A stretch of 64,000 nucleotides of DNA from Thermodesulfitimonas autotrophica (GCF_003815015.1 NZ_RKRE01000003.1:434001-498000); one strand, 5' to 3'; shown: positions 35,471-45,500, counted from the first letter of the stretch. Program-made: numbers and translations. Notes: a model not told the origin generated them from the sequence alone.

Positions 35471-36034
35471 GTGGCGGTGCGGCTGGTAATCGAACAGCAG
35501 CGAGCGGTTATCGGCATCCAGCAGAGCCGGCCCCGGCTGGAGGTGCGGGAGAGTGCCCCGCCGGTTTTGCAACTCCGGCGGCAGTTACCGCGCTTGCAGA
35601 TTTCCGGCGGTAAAGTTGCCGTCCGGATAGACCAGACGAGGTGCTTCAGCGAGAGAGGCTTCAAACCCCTTAGTGAGTTGGGGCGTGAACAGGCGGAACT
35701 TGGCCGGCAAGCGGCACTGAAAGGAATAGCCAGGCGAAGCGTGGAGGGAGACTTTCTGGCTGCCATCGAGAAAGGAACGGGAGTTGCGGATCTTGCCTGG
35801 CCCGAAGAGAAGAAAGAGGTGGGCCTGGCGCTTTTACCGCGCAGTCGGCCGGTGGTGGAATTTATTGAAGAGTCGCTCCAGATTAGGGTTGATGCCGGCG
35901 GGGTAGCGGTAAGCTTTACCCCTGGCGAAATAGAAATGGGAGCACCCGGGCCGCCCTACGTGCTCATTTATCTCCAAAGAAGGCCCTTTATCCAGGTAAA
36001 GATGCTGCCGGAGAGGCTTGACGCTACCGTTTAA
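35471..36034 (+). CDS. DUF6470 (YviE-like) flagellar-cluster protein
   Basis: 187 residues; GTG start 5 bases after the flgL stop. It begins with beta-strand segments (VRLVIEQQRAVIGIQQSRPRLEVRE) with an IGIQ motif, and ends with YVLIYLQRRPFIQVKMLPER. This size and the position between flgL and fliW match Bacillus YviE (DUF6470). Function is unknown in the family; genetic neighbourhood suggests a filament-assembly role. No signal peptide or membrane helix. Confidence 0.8.
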   Translation: MAVRLVIEQQRAVIGIQQSRPRLEVRESAPPVLQLRRQLPRLQISGGKVAVRIDQTRCFSERGFKPLSELGREQAELGRQAALKGIARRSVEGDFLAAIEKGTGVADLAWPEEKKEVGLALLPRSRPVVEFIEESLQIRVDAGGVAVSFTPGEIEMGAPGPPYVLIYLQRRPFIQVKMLPERLDATV

Positions 36035-36042
36035 AGGAGAGG

Positions 36043-36474
36043 ATGGCGTTGTTGGTGAAAACGAAGCGGTTCGGTATGTTGGAGATTCAGGAGGATCAGA
36101 TTCTCACTTTCCCCGAGGGGCTGCCCGGTTTTCCGGAGCAGCGCCGTTTTGTGCTTCTCGATCTCCAGCAGGGGAGCCCTTTGAAATTCCTGCAGTCGGT
36201 GGACGACCCGGACCTCTCTTTTTTAGTAGCCGAGCCTCTAACCTTTTTCCCAGAATACCGCGTTTTGGTGCGACCGGAAGACTTGGCGCCGATTGCCCTC
36301 GACGCGCCGGAACGGGGCATTGTCGTGGCGATCGTTTCGGTACCCAGCGATTTTAAAGAGGCTACGGTTAATCTAAAGGCCCCGGTGGTTATCAATCCTG
36401 AGCGGTCGCTGGCCCGGCAGGTGATTTTGGAAGGAGATTACGGGATCCGGACGCCTTTATTCGCTGCAAGTTAG
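36043..36474 (+). CDS. fliW: Flagellar assembly factor FliW
   Basis: 143 residues. FliW binds cytosolic flagellin and, when free, binds and blocks CsrA, so it couples flagellin translation to secretion. Landmarks: [43 protein letters not shown], and [24 protein letters not shown] 36043 follows AAAGGAGAGG. It lies directly before csrA and hag, the complete FliW-CsrA-Hag partner-switch set. Confidence 0.95.
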   Translation: MALLVKTKRFGMLEIQEDQILTFPEGLPGFPEQRRFVLLDLQQGSPLKFLQSVDDPDLSFLVAEPLTFFPEYRVLVRPEDLAPIALDAPERGIVVAIVSVPSDFKEATVNLKAPVVINPERSLARQVILEGDYGIRTPLFAAS

Positions 36475-36496
36475 GTTTAAAATTGGGGTGGGAGGT

Positions 36497-36733
36497 ATGC
36501 TTGTCCTTACGCGCCGGCGGGGGGAAGTAATTACCATCGGGGATGCGATCGAAGTGACGGTGCTCGACATCCGGGAGGATCAGGTCCGGATAGGCATCAA
36601 GGCGCCGAAGGAAATACCGGTGCACCGCAAAGAAATCTACGAGGCCATCAAAGCGGAGAACATTCGGGCGGCATCGCTACCGGAGGTAGCGGTCCTCAAA
36701 GATTTGGCCGCGAAGTATAAGCGGAAAGAATAG
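36497..36733 (+). CDS. csrA: Translational regulator CsrA
   Basis: 78 residues from ATG 36497. The start [25 protein letters not shown] is the canonical beta-1/beta-2 of CsrA, and [12 protein letters not shown] is the RNA-binding/C-terminal helix boundary. It represses translation of flagellin by binding GGA sites in its leader and is opposed by FliW. The GGGAGG before this ATG leaves only 1 base of spacing, and GTG 36488 is in frame; the ATG is chosen because an N-terminal extension would be unusual for CsrA. The GGA of that site could also allow autoregulation. Confidence 0.92.
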   Translation: MLVLTRRRGEVITIGDAIEVTVLDIREDQVRIGIKAPKEIPVHRKEIYEAIKAENIRAASLPEVAVLKDLAAKYKRKE

Positions 36734-36746
36734 GACGTTAGACCTA

Positions 36747-36773
36747 TAAAAGTCCAGATACGGCTGGCGATGT
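36747..36773 (+). promoter_or_regulatory. Sigma-D promoter of the flagellin gene
   Basis: TAAA (36747-36750), 15 bases, then GGCGATGT (36766-36773), a 4/4 and 5/8 match to TAAA-N15-GCCGATAA. Transcription from about 36780 would give a 130-base leader before hag. Confidence 0.55.
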
Positions 36774-36855
36774 AAAACAGTGAAAGGGTTGCTTAGGGAC
36801 TTTCACCGGCGGGGCGGCCGACCGACCGGCGGAAAGAAACGGGAGCGGCCCTGAA

Positions 36856-36898
36856 ATCCTGCGCACGGAGGCGCGGGATCGAGAAAAATTCAAGGAGG
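36856..36898 (+). promoter_or_regulatory. CsrA-binding leader of hag (hairpin GGA plus Shine-Dalgarno GGA)
   Basis: A 9-bp stem (36856-36864 with 36871-36879, one G-U pair) displays ACGGAG in a 6-base loop, the classic high-affinity CsrA target. A second GGA lies in the AAGGAGG Shine-Dalgarno at 36892-36898. Two sites, one over the ribosome binding site, is the arrangement by which CsrA blocks hag translation in Bacillus. The role here is inferred from that parallel and from the adjacent fliW-csrA. Confidence 0.7.
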
Positions 36899-36909
36899 AG
36901 GATGAGCTT

Positions 36910-37743
36910 ATGGGACTGAGGATCAACCAGAACATCGAGGCGCTTAACGCGTGGCGGAACCTGGTAGCGACCTCAAACAACCTGGCTAAATCAATGGAAA
37001 AGCTCTCTTCGGGCTTACGGATCAACCGCGCCGGTGACGACGCGGCGGGTCTGGCGATTTCCGAGAAGCTGCGCAGCCAGGTGCGGGGGCTGAACCAGGC
37101 GGTTAGAAACGCGCAGGACGGTATCTCGCTGATCCAGACGGCGGAGGGTGCGCTCAACGAGACGCACAGCATCCTGCAGCGGCTGCGGGAGCTGGCGGTA
37201 CAGGGTGCGAACGACACGCTGACCACTGCCGACCGGGATGCCATCCAGCAGGAGATCAACAGTCTCTTAGCCGAAATCGACCGGATCGCTAACACAACGG
37301 AGTTCAACACCAAGAAGTTGCTGGACGGGAGTGTGGCGACGACAGCACTCAACTTCCAGATTGGCGCCAACACTGGTCAAACGATCGCGGTAACGATCGC
37401 TACGGCGACGGCTGCTGCTCTTACCCTTGTCGGAGCGTACACGATCAGCGTGGCTACTGCTGCAAGTGCCAACGAGGCGATCGCCAGTATTGACAACGCG
37501 ATTACCGCCATTTCTGCAAACCGTGCCAAGCTTGGTGCTATCCAGAACCGGCTGGAGCACACTATCGCCAACCTGAGCGTGGCGGCCGAGAACCTGGCGG
37601 CATCCGAGTCCCGGATCCGCGATGTGGATATGGCGCAGGAGATGATGAACTTCACCAAGACCCAGATCCTGCAGCAGGCGGGCGTGGCGATGCTGGCCCA
37701 GGCCAACATGGCGCCGCAATCGGTGCTGCAGCTCCTGCGGTAG
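36910..37743 (+). CDS. hag: Flagellin
   Basis: 277 residues, the filament subunit. N-terminal D0/D1: [55 protein letters not shown]-terminal D1/D0: [51 protein letters not shown]. The central surface region (about residues 140-190) is very short and rich in Thr and Ala, which leaves few bulky outer domains and many Ser/Thr sites that could carry glycans. ATG 36910 follows AAGGAGGAGG. Translation is probably under CsrA/FliW control. Confidence 0.96.
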   Translation: MGLRINQNIEALNAWRNLVATSNNLAKSMEKLSSGLRINRAGDDAAGLAISEKLRSQVRGLNQAVRNAQDGISLIQTAEGALNETHSILQRLRELAVQGANDTLTTADRDAIQQEINSLLAEIDRIANTTEFNTKKLLDGSVATTALNFQIGANTGQTIAVTIATATAAALTLVGAYTISVATAASANEAIASIDNAITAISANRAKLGAIQNRLEHTIANLSVAAENLAASESRIRDVDMAQEMMNFTKTQILQQAGVAMLAQANMAPQSVLQLLR

Positions 37744-37766
37744 TAAGAAATCTTCTGAAGAGGCGC

Positions 37767-37793
37767 GGGCGGCTTAAAAAGGCCGCCCTTTTA
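37767..37793 (+). terminator. Rho-independent terminator after hag
   Basis: GGGCGGC (37767-37773) and GCCGCCC (37782-37788) form a 7-bp stem with an 8-base loop, followed by TTTTAACTT. It isolates hag from the downstream glycosyltransferase. Confidence 0.85.
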
Positions 37794-37814
37794 ACTTATT
37801 TCCCTTTGGTAACT

Positions 37815-37841
37815 TAAGTTTCGCTCCTTTTTCGCCGATTT
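37815..37841 (+). promoter_or_regulatory. Sigma-D-like promoter for the GT2-TPR gene
   Basis: TAAG (37815-37818), 15 bases, then GCCGATTT (37834-37841): 3/4 and 6/8 matches to the flagellar sigma consensus with ideal spacing. It lies just after the hag terminator and 24 bases before the GT2-TPR start codon, with AAGGTGAAGGAGG between. Confidence 0.55.
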
Positions 37842-37864
37842 TAAAAGGTGAAGGAGGGCTTTTA

Positions 37865-39889
37865 ATGAAACTATCGCTCTGTATGATCGTAAAAGACGAA
37901 GAGGAACACCTGCCCCGCTGCCTTAGGAGCGTGCAGGGGGTGGTGGACGAAATCGTGGTGGTGGATACCGGCTCTACCGACCAGACGGTGGCGATCGCCC
38001 AGGGCTTTGGGGCTAAGGTTTTTTACTTCCCTTGGACCGGCGACTTCAGCGCGGCACGGAACTTCTCGCTGGAAAAAGCAACCGGCGACTGGATCATCTT
38101 CTTGGACGCCGACGAGGAGTTGGTAGCTGGAGACGGCCCGAAGCTAAGAGAACTACTTACTTCCGCAGAAGCAGACGGTTACTATTTAACGGAGATCAAC
38201 TTCGTGGGCGACAAACCTGGTATTGATGCGGTAATCAATGTGACTTTCCGGGTCTTCCGGAACCGTCCGGAGTACCGCTTTACCGGAGCGATCCACGAGC
38301 AGATTGTGGCCTGTGTGCAAAAACAGGGTGGCCAAATAGCTTTTTCCGACGTGCGGATTAACCACTACGGGTATCTAAACCAGACTTCCCGCGGCAAAAA
38401 GAAGATTCAGCGCAACCTAGCAATCCTTCAGGAAGAAGTAAAAAAGCGGCCCGCGGATAATTTCACCCGGTTTAATTTAGGGGTAGAGTACCTCCGGATG
38501 GGGAACTACCAGGAGGCACTCAGAGAGTTTCAGAAAGCTTTTCATAAGATTCCCACGCTTGAGCTCGCCTATGCGTCCATCTTGCTCCGGAATATCGCTG
38601 TTTGTCTCCGGGAACTCAAGCGTTATAGCGAAGCGCTAACGGTACTTGCAGACGCCATCGAGGCCTATCCCGATTATACCGACTTGCTCTTTTTGAAGGC
38701 CTGCGTTTACGCCGATATGAAGGATTTTGACGCGGCGGTGGCGGCTTATAAGGAATGCTTGGCCCGAGGCGAGTCCAACACCCGGCACGTTACCCAGCAG
38801 GGCGTGGGAAGCTACCGGGCCTGGTACGGGCTCGGCCAGACCTACGAGCAGCTCGGGGACTACGCTCAGGCGGTGAGAGCCTATACCGAGGCGCTCAAGG
38901 CCAACCGGTACTTCTTAGGGCCGGTCTTTAACCTTGCCGGCATCCTGATTCCGCGGGAGGATATCCGGGCGGTTAAGGAGTTTTTCGCCCGCTACCTCGA
39001 TTTGAACGATGCCGAGACGCTTGAGGTTTTGGGGCAGGCCTTTTTTCTTGAAAAACGCTACCAGGAAGCGCTGGAGTACGTGGAAGCGGCGCTTTCGCGC
39101 GGTGGGCCCTCTCAGAGACTCCTTTTTCAAAAAGGGGAGCTTCTTTTGAATCTCGGCCGGTATGCGGCGGCGGCGGCCTGCTTCCAGAAAATTAAAGACG
39201 GAGCTTACAACTTTCAGGCGGGTCTCAGCCGGGTTTTTTGCCTGCTGATGCAGGAGAAATATTCTGAAGCCGCAGGGCTCCTAGACCTGCTCGCAGGGGA
39301 AGAAGGTGCGCGTCCTTATGTTTCTGTCTACCGGGACTTTGCTGCTCTTCTGTCCGGCTCTTCTCTATCGTTCCTTCCGGGAGCAGGGGAAAAACGGCTG
39401 CTTTGCGAAGAGGCAGTTTTCGACCTGCTCGGTAAGCTTTTAGAGCTCCGGGAGTTTGAAAAGTTTGAGCGGGCTTTGGCGCTTGTAGAAAGGATTCCGG
39501 AACGCGAGCGGCATCTTTTACTTGGCAAGCTTTACTTTAAGCACGGCTTTAAAGATTCGGCGGCGGAGGAGTTGCTCGCGGCGGTTGGGGCAGGAGTGCA
39601 GGATGCCGAAGCACTGGCGATGCTGGCTGAGATCGCTGTGGAGAGGGGATTTGACGAAGAGGCGGCGGTTTTTTACCGCCACGCACTGGCCTTGGACGGG
39701 AAAGCCTTTCGCTGCTATACGGCTCTTGCCAGCGTCTTGTCAAGGCTCCACCGCTACCAGGAGGCGCGGGCTGTGGTGGAGGAGGGACTCCGTAGATTCC
39801 CGGCGTCCTCTTTGTTGCGGGCGGCGTTAAGGGGTGTGGAGGCGGCGGTTAATTTCCAGGAAAGGGAGGTAGTTGGCGGTGCGCGTTGA
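37865..39889 (+). CDS. GT2 glycosyltransferase with C-terminal TPR repeats
   Basis: 674 residues. Residues 1-200 are a GT-A family 2 transferase: SLCMIVKDEEEHLPRCLRSV, VVDTGSTDQT, FSAARNFSLEKATGDWIIFLDADEE with the DxD metal site at residues 81-83, then FRVFRN and GAIHEQI. Residues about 200-660 are TPR units (for example NLGVEYLRMGNYQEALREFQKAF, WYGLGQTYEQLGDYAQAVRAYTEALKANRYF). No signal peptide. Position between hag and flaG-fliD and a sigma-D-like promoter suggest it glycosylates flagellin or another surface protein. The TPR part probably binds the protein acceptor, as in the O-GlcNAc transferase design; that is inference. ATG follows AAGGAGGGC. Confidence 0.88.
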   Translation: MKLSLCMIVKDEEEHLPRCLRSVQGVVDEIVVVDTGSTDQTVAIAQGFGAKVFYFPWTGDFSAARNFSLEKATGDWIIFLDADEELVAGDGPKLRELLTSAEADGYYLTEINFVGDKPGIDAVINVTFRVFRNRPEYRFTGAIHEQIVACVQKQGGQIAFSDVRINHYGYLNQTSRGKKKIQRNLAILQEEVKKRPADNFTRFNLGVEYLRMGNYQEALREFQKAFHKIPTLELAYASILLRNIAVCLRELKRYSEALTVLADAIEAYPDYTDLLFLKACVYADMKDFDAAVAAYKECLARGESNTRHVTQQGVGSYRAWYGLGQTYEQLGDYAQAVRAYTEALKANRYFLGPVFNLAGILIPREDIRAVKEFFARYLDLNDAETLEVLGQAFFLEKRYQEALEYVEAALSRGGPSQRLLFQKGELLLNLGRYAAAAACFQKIKDGAYNFQAGLSRVFCLLMQEKYSEAAGLLDLLAGEEGARPYVSVYRDFAALLSGSSLSFLPGAGEKRLLCEEAVFDLLGKLLELREFEKFERALALVERIPERERHLLLGKLYFKHGFKDSAAEELLAAVGAGVQDAEALAMLAEIAVERGFDEEAAVFYRHALALDGKAFRCYTALASVLSRLHRYQEARAVVEEGLRRFPASSLLRAALRGVEAAVNFQEREVVGGAR

Positions 39890-40253
39890 GTCTCCCGAAG
39901 TAGCTAAGCTGCCGAAGGTTGAGCTGCCTTCGCGCGTGGCGGAAGAGAGTGCCAAGCCGCCGACCACAGTCGGATTGTTACGCCAAATAAAGTCAGAAGA
40001 AGGAAAAGACGAAGGGGATAAGGCTATAGATGTCGGTCAGCTTCAAGACTTTGTTAATCGTCTGAATCTGATGTTAGAACTGACTTGGTATGATTTACGT
40101 TTCCGGATTCACGACGCGACGCACGAGATAATGGTCCAGGTAGTCAACCGGGATACTGGTGAGGTGGTGCGGGAGATCCCGCCGAAGAAGATCTTGGATA
40201 TGTGGGCGGAGATGAAGCGGTTAATCGGGATGCTGATGGATAAAAGAGTTTGA
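39879..40253 (+). CDS. flaG: Flagellar protein FlaG
   Basis: 124 residues from GTG 39879, 9 bases after GGGAGG (TTG 39873 is only 3 bases away). An N-terminal charged, probably disordered part is followed by the FlaG core: LNLMLELTWYDLRFRIHDATHEIMVQVVNRDTGEVVREIPPKKILDMWAEMKRL. FlaG influences filament length in other bacteria. It overlaps the end of the GT2-TPR gene and precedes fliD, the usual flaG-fliD-fliS order. Confidence 0.92.
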   Translation: MRVESPEVAKLPKVELPSRVAEESAKPPTTVGLLRQIKSEEGKDEGDKAIDVGQLQDFVNRLNLMLELTWYDLRFRIHDATHEIMVQVVNRDTGEVVREIPPKKILDMWAEMKRLIGMLMDKRV

Positions 40254-40281
40254 ACCAGCCGAAAACGGTGAGGGGATGTGA

Positions 40282-41649
40282 TTGCTTATGCCACTAATGC
40301 GAATAACAGGGGTAATGTCTGGCCTGAATACAGAAGAAATAATTAGCAAGTTAATGGCCATCGAACGGCGGCCGGTAGACTTGCTTAACCGTAAGAAAGC
40401 AACCTTGGAGAAGCAAAAAGCGGCTTGGGACGAAATAAGAAGTAAACTGACCGACCTTCATAGCAAGCTCCTCGATCTGAAGCTGATGTCTACTTACACT
40501 GGAAAGGTAGCTACTTCTTCTAACGAAGGCGTGGTAACAGCTACGGCTTCTTCTACGGCCACACCGGCGGTCTATTCTATCACCGTGACGCAGTTGGCCC
40601 AGGCGCACAGCGTGGCGTCGGACCGGTTTGCCGACCCGGCGGCGGCGCTGAATCTCAGCGGCACCTTCACGGTTGAAGGAGTAGCCGTGACGGTGGCAAC
40701 CACCGACAGCCTTAACAGCATCCGGGACAAGATAAACGCTGCTAACGCTGGCGTTACGGCTACGGTGATTGATAACCGCTTGGTGATTACCAGCAACACC
40801 ACCGGTGCCGCGAGCACGATTGATTTTGTGGATGACGCCACCACCGGGGTTTTGAAATCGCTCGGGATCCTCGATACTACCGGGGCGATCAAGAACCAGC
40901 TGGTAGCGGCGCAGGATGCGGCATTTACAGTGAACGGCCTGAGCATCACCAGAAGTACCAACACTATCGCCGATGTGATCAGTGGGGTTACCTTGACGCT
41001 TAAGGGAACCTCGACTGCGGCGGTCACTTTGGAGGTGAAGAACGACACCCAGACCGCGGTTAAAAAAATTAAGGCCTTCGTGGATAGCTACAACGCTCTG
41101 ATGGAGGATATCGCTACAAAGCTGGCTTATGATGCGGAGACCAAAACCGCGGGGGTACTTCAGGGGGATCGGGCGCTTACCGACTTGGAAAACCAGTTGC
41201 GGCGCAAGGTGTCGGAAATCATTAGCACTGCCGATCCCACTCTTAATGCCCTAAACCTTATTGGCATAACCACTTCGGGTAAGGAAGCTACCCTAACGGT
41301 GAACGAAGACAAGCTCACTACGGCATTGAAAGTCAACCCGGACAAGGTAGCCCTTCTATTCGGCGCTTCGGCGGCTAACAACTATGACGGAGTAGCGACC
41401 AGACTCGATAGCACTGTGAACTTATGGACCTTGAGCGGCACCGGTTTTCTAACGGCAAAAACTGATTCTTTAAATAATCAGATTACCGATATCGAGAAAC
41501 AGGTGCAACGGATGGAAAATCTTTTAAGTATTAAAGAAGAAAGCCTTTGGCGGCAGTTCACGGCCTTAGAAGAGGCCTTGGCCCAAATGAGCGCCCAAAG
41601 TAGTTGGCTTGCGGCCCAGTTCGGGCAAGGTTCGACTTCCAGTAAATAG
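40282..41649 (+). CDS. fliD: Flagellar filament cap protein FliD (HAP2)
   Basis: 455 residues from TTG 40282 (6 bases after TGAGGGGATG); ATG 40288 is an alternative that shortens it by two residues. N-terminal region: RITGVMSGLNTEEIISKLMAIERRPVDLLNRKKATLEKQKAAWDEI. FliD_C: VKKIKAFVDSYNALMEDIATKLAYDAETKTAGVLQGD, and a C-terminal coiled coil (QITDIEKQVQRMENLLSIKEESLWRQFTALEEALAQM). It caps the growing filament and helps flagellin fold outside the cell. Confidence 0.94.
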   Translation: MLMPLMRITGVMSGLNTEEIISKLMAIERRPVDLLNRKKATLEKQKAAWDEIRSKLTDLHSKLLDLKLMSTYTGKVATSSNEGVVTATASSTATPAVYSITVTQLAQAHSVASDRFADPAAALNLSGTFTVEGVAVTVATTDSLNSIRDKINAANAGVTATVIDNRLVITSNTTGAASTIDFVDDATTGVLKSLGILDTTGAIKNQLVAAQDAAFTVNGLSITRSTNTIADVISGVTLTLKGTSTAAVTLEVKNDTQTAVKKIKAFVDSYNALMEDIATKLAYDAETKTAGVLQGDRALTDLENQLRRKVSEIISTADPTLNALNLIGITTSGKEATLTVNEDKLTTALKVNPDKVALLFGASAANNYDGVATRLDSTVNLWTLSGTGFLTAKTDSLNNQITDIEKQVQRMENLLSIKEESLWRQFTALEEALAQMSAQSSWLAAQFGQGSTSSK

Positions 41650-41675
41650 CTCATAGGAGGAGGAGAGTTAGGAAG

Positions 41676-42101
41676 ATGCCTTATGTTGCGCAAAAAGAAC
41701 AGTTCCAGGACCAGTACCTGCAAGCATCGGTAATTACAGCGCCACCCGGCCGGCTTCTGCTCATGCTTTACGACGGTGCGATCAACTTCCTTTCCCGGGC
41801 AGTTGACGCCATAAAAAGGAAGGATTACGAGGAAGCGAACCAGCTGATCGTCCGTGTCCAGGATATTATTGCGGAGTTGGTCAGCACCCTGGACATGAAA
41901 TACGAGGTGGCTCATTCCCTCTCCCAGCTTTACGATTACTTCAACCGGCGGCTGATCGAGGCGAACATTAAGAAAGACAGCGTTCCCGCAGCTGAAGTGG
42001 AGGGTTATTTGCGGGAACTCCGGGAAGTCTGGGCCAAAGTGATCGCGACAGTAGGGGCAGGAGAAGCGGCACCGCCGAATACTCCAGGGATGGAAGTTTG
42101 A
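41676..42101 (+). CDS. fliS: Flagellin export chaperone FliS
   Basis: 141 residues, all-helical. Landmarks: YLQASVITAPPGRLLLMLYDGAINFLSRAVDAI, IVRVQDIIAELVSTLDMKYE, and LSQLYDYFNRRLIEANIKKD. FliS binds the flagellin C-terminus in the cytosol and prevents early polymerisation; it also contributes to the FliW-CsrA balance in Bacillus. ATG follows AGGAGGAGAG. Confidence 0.94.
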   Translation: MPYVAQKEQFQDQYLQASVITAPPGRLLLMLYDGAINFLSRAVDAIKRKDYEEANQLIVRVQDIIAELVSTLDMKYEVAHSLSQLYDYFNRRLIEANIKKDSVPAAEVEGYLRELREVWAKVIATVGAGEAAPPNTPGMEV

Positions 42102-42119
42102 GCTGGGGAGGACTATGCC

Positions 42120-42485
42120 GTGGCGGGGTGTAGCGGGAAACTTCGTACTTTACTTGGCCGGTGGCTTGAGCTGGTTGAAATACAAAAGGAGGCGATCCAG
42201 CGGCGGGCACCGGTGGAAACGCTGCAGGCGGTAATCGGTGCAAAAGAGGAACTAAAGGAGGAGGTTGCTCAGGTATTACCCGGTCCTGGTAACGGGGGGT
42301 CGAGCTTTACCCCTCTTCTGAAACAGATCTTTGAAAGAGAAAAGCAGGCTCAAGAGCTGCTGACGGGCTGGCTTGGTGAACTAAGAGAGGAAATAGCGCG
42401 CTTACACCAGGGGCAGGAGGCGATGCACGCCTACCTCAAAACAGGGGCTGCTTCTGGTGCCCGGTTTTTCGATAAGAGGCGCTAA
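42120..42485 (+). CDS. FliT-like flagellar chaperone
   Basis: 121 residues from GTG 42120, 7 bases after GGGGAGG. A helical, charged protein: LGRWLELVEIQKEAIQRRAPVETLQAVIGAKEELKEEV, then ELLTGWLGELREEIARLHQGQEAMHAYL. Size, helicity and place after fliS match FliT, the FliD chaperone, whose sequence is poorly conserved in Firmicutes. The assignment therefore rests mainly on position. Confidence 0.7.
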   Translation: MAGCSGKLRTLLGRWLELVEIQKEAIQRRAPVETLQAVIGAKEELKEEVAQVLPGPGNGGSSFTPLLKQIFEREKQAQELLTGWLGELREEIARLHQGQEAMHAYLKTGAASGARFFDKRR

Positions 42486-42527
42486 AAGCTTGGCGACTGT
42501 TGGCCGACAACTGTTTGTGGGGGTAGG

Positions 42528-45500
42528 ATGGTTTTGCCACAGCCTAACGGAAAGTGCGGGATTGTCTGGGAAGGTTCTTTCTTCGTTTACCATAGTCTGG
42601 CGCTGGTGAACCGGGAGCTCGTCCTGGCATTGCTACGGGACGAGCAGTTGGAGATAGGGATCAAGCCTTACGAGCCCGACCAGTTCGATGAGACGGTTGA
42701 CCCACGCTTCGCCCTTCTATCGGCGCGGATGAATCTGCGGCCGGCACGGGTGGACTTTACGGTACGCCACCGCTGGCCGCCTTTGTTTGAACCTGCTGAG
42801 GGCCGGCTCATCTGGATTCAACCTTGGGAATACGGGTCACTGCCGGTGGAGTGGGCAAGGTTTGCGGCAACTGACCAGGTAGCGGAGATCTGGGTCCCTT
42901 CTTCCTTTGTTCGGGATTGTTACGTCCAGAGCGGGGTTGACCCGGAGAAGGTGTTTGTAGTTCCGTGCGGGGTTAATACGGCGGTCTTTCACCCCCAAGC
43001 GACGCCGGTCATCCTTCCCACGCGGAAGGGGTTTAAGTTTCTATTTGTAGGGGGAACCCTTCTGCGGAAGGGAGTAGATATTTTACTCCAGGCTTACCTC
43101 AGGTTTTTTTCGGCTAAGGATGATGTTTGCTTAGTTATAAAGGATTTGGGGGCGGAGACCTTTTACCGGGGTCAGGGCCTAGGAGCAAAGGTAAAGGAGC
43201 TTACGGAGCGGGAGAACGCTCCTGAGGTTCTCTATTTAGGCGGGACTTTTGAGGAAAGGGAGATGGCTGGCCTCTACCGGGCCTGCGACTGCCTGGTGCA
43301 CCCGTACCGGGGCGAAGGCTTTGCCTTGCCGGTGGCGGAGGCGATGGCCTGTGGCCTGCCGGTAATCGTTACGAATTATGGGGCCTGTCTTGATTTTTGT
43401 GATCCCGGGAACGCATTGCTGGTTAGCGCCTCGGTTGTGCGGGATCCAAGAAAAAGGGTGGGAGACTTTGAAACGGTAGGGTACCCTTGCTGGGCGGAGC
43501 CGGATGTAGAACATCTGGCATACCTTATGCGGTGGGTTTACGAAAATCCGGCTGAAGCCCGCGCCTTGGGACAGCGGGCAGCCGTGGCGGTTTCCCAGAA
43601 GCTGACCTGGAATAAGGCAGCGGAGAAGGCGAAGGCTCGTTTTACTGAGCTTATGGGGGAAAGAGGGAGGGGGCTTAAGATGCTTCAGGCTGAGGGAAAT
43701 AACCTTGAAGAGTTGCTCGAACAAGGCTTTCAAGCCTACGCGATCGGCGATAAAGGGAAAGCATTAGAGCTTTTTCGTCAGGCACTGGTAGCGGCACCGG
43801 ACCATGTGGATGTTAATTACAACCTGGGACTCCTTTACTTGGAACGGCAAGAGTTCGCGTTAGCGGCAAGGCACCTATTATCTTATTTAGAAAAAGAGGT
43901 TTCTTCTGCGGAGGCCTGGGTAGCCTTAGGTAGCGCCCTTGCGGGTCTTGGCGACTACGGTTCGGCGCAGATCGCTTATGAGAGTGCCCTGCAGCTTGAT
44001 TCCAAGGCCGCCAGTGTCCAGGAGAACCTGAGGCTGGTTAAGGCAGTTTCCTCCAGGGAGTTTGACATTTGGGAGGATGGTTGGTACCGGTCCCAAGTAA
44101 CGCGACTGGTGCGGGCGCTTCCTGTATCCGAAGGTGCTCCCAGGGATGACCAGGGAGGAGAGCCAGACTTTTCGCTTGCGGAAGAAGAGGGCGAATTGGG
44201 GAGAATAACTGCCGCTGTGAGCCACGCTTTCGAGGCGGCCCCGGAGTTTTCTCGCCAGGTAAAGGAAGAAATTTTGCCTTTTTTCCGGGATTGTAGCCGA
44301 GTTCTGGACGTCGGTTGCGGTGAAGGAGTCTTCCTAGAAATGTTGCGGGAAGCAGGGGTCGAGGGAGAAGGGATTGATCTTGACCCAGTAGTGGTGGAAA
44401 AAGCGCGCGCCAAAGGCTTGCGGGCTCAGGTGGCTTCGGCGCTAGATTTCTTGAGGCAGCACCGCGGGGTTTACGACGGCGTCATGCTCGGCCATATCAT
44501 TGAGCACTTTTCTGGGCCGGAGGCAGTTAAGCTGCTTTATTACTGCGCGCGGGCTTTGAAAGGCAGAGGAATCATCGCGATTCAGACGCCCAATTTTTCG
44601 CGACCGGAGGTGCAAGCACATAATTTCTGGCTGGATATTACCCACGTCCGTCCTTATCCGCCGCTGCTTCTCGAGGTTATCCTCCGTACGCTCCGGTTCG
44701 ACATTCTAAAGAGCGGCGTTGTGGAAAGTTCTGGCGGGTTGGACGTTATTGTGGTGGGACGGAAGCAGGAGGTTGCTGTTTCCCGAAAGGAGGTTGTTTG
44801 GCGGGGTTGGGTCTACGAAGCGAGTGATTCTGGAGAGGAGGCCCGCCGCTTTATCTCTGTCCTAAACCGAAGTCCGTGGTTTACAGTTAGGATAATTCCT
44901 GAAGGCGTTAAGAAAGGCGCTAAGGGAATTTTTAACCCGGAAGGACCGTGGGAGTTAAAACGTTCGGAACCTCTCTTCTCTTCCAGGGAGACCATCGTCG
45001 TTCACCACCTTCCGGTATTCTCTTTCGACGATAAAGCTTTTCGCGGTAAGACCCAAGGAGCTATCAATATTGGACGCACAATGTTTGATCTCGTCCCTCT
45101 CAACCCAGAATGGGTAAAGGGGCTTAATCGCCTAGACGAGATCTGGGTTCCTTCTCGCTTCAACGTTGAAACCTTCAACGCTTCCGGAGTGGACCGGGCG
45201 AGACTCCGGGTAGTGCCGAGAGGCGTTGACCCAGAACTTTTCAACCCCAAAGCAGAACCACTCGACCTCCGTTGCGGGAAGGGTTTTGTTTTCCTCGCCA
45301 ACTTTGATTTCCAAGACCGAAAGGGCTGGGATATCTTGCTCACGGCCTACCTTACAGAATTCAAGGAGGGTGAGGATGTAGCGCTTTTGCTTAGGGTTTG
45401 GAAACCAGACCACCGCCGGTTAGGAACGATTGAGATGCAACTTGCTTCTTTCATTCGGCAGCGCTTAGGGCTCCGCTTGGACAGGATTCCGGAGATCATT

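Noticed and set aside
40241-40265. TAAA...GCCGAAAA upstream of fliD as a sigma-D promoter
   Set aside because: Spacer is 13 bases, outside the usual 14-16; fliD is probably co-transcribed with flaG.
42486-42527. GACTGTT/AACTGTT-like 7-base pattern before the GT4 fusion gene
   Set aside because: Only loosely periodic and without two matching adjacent units; not counted as a heptad array.
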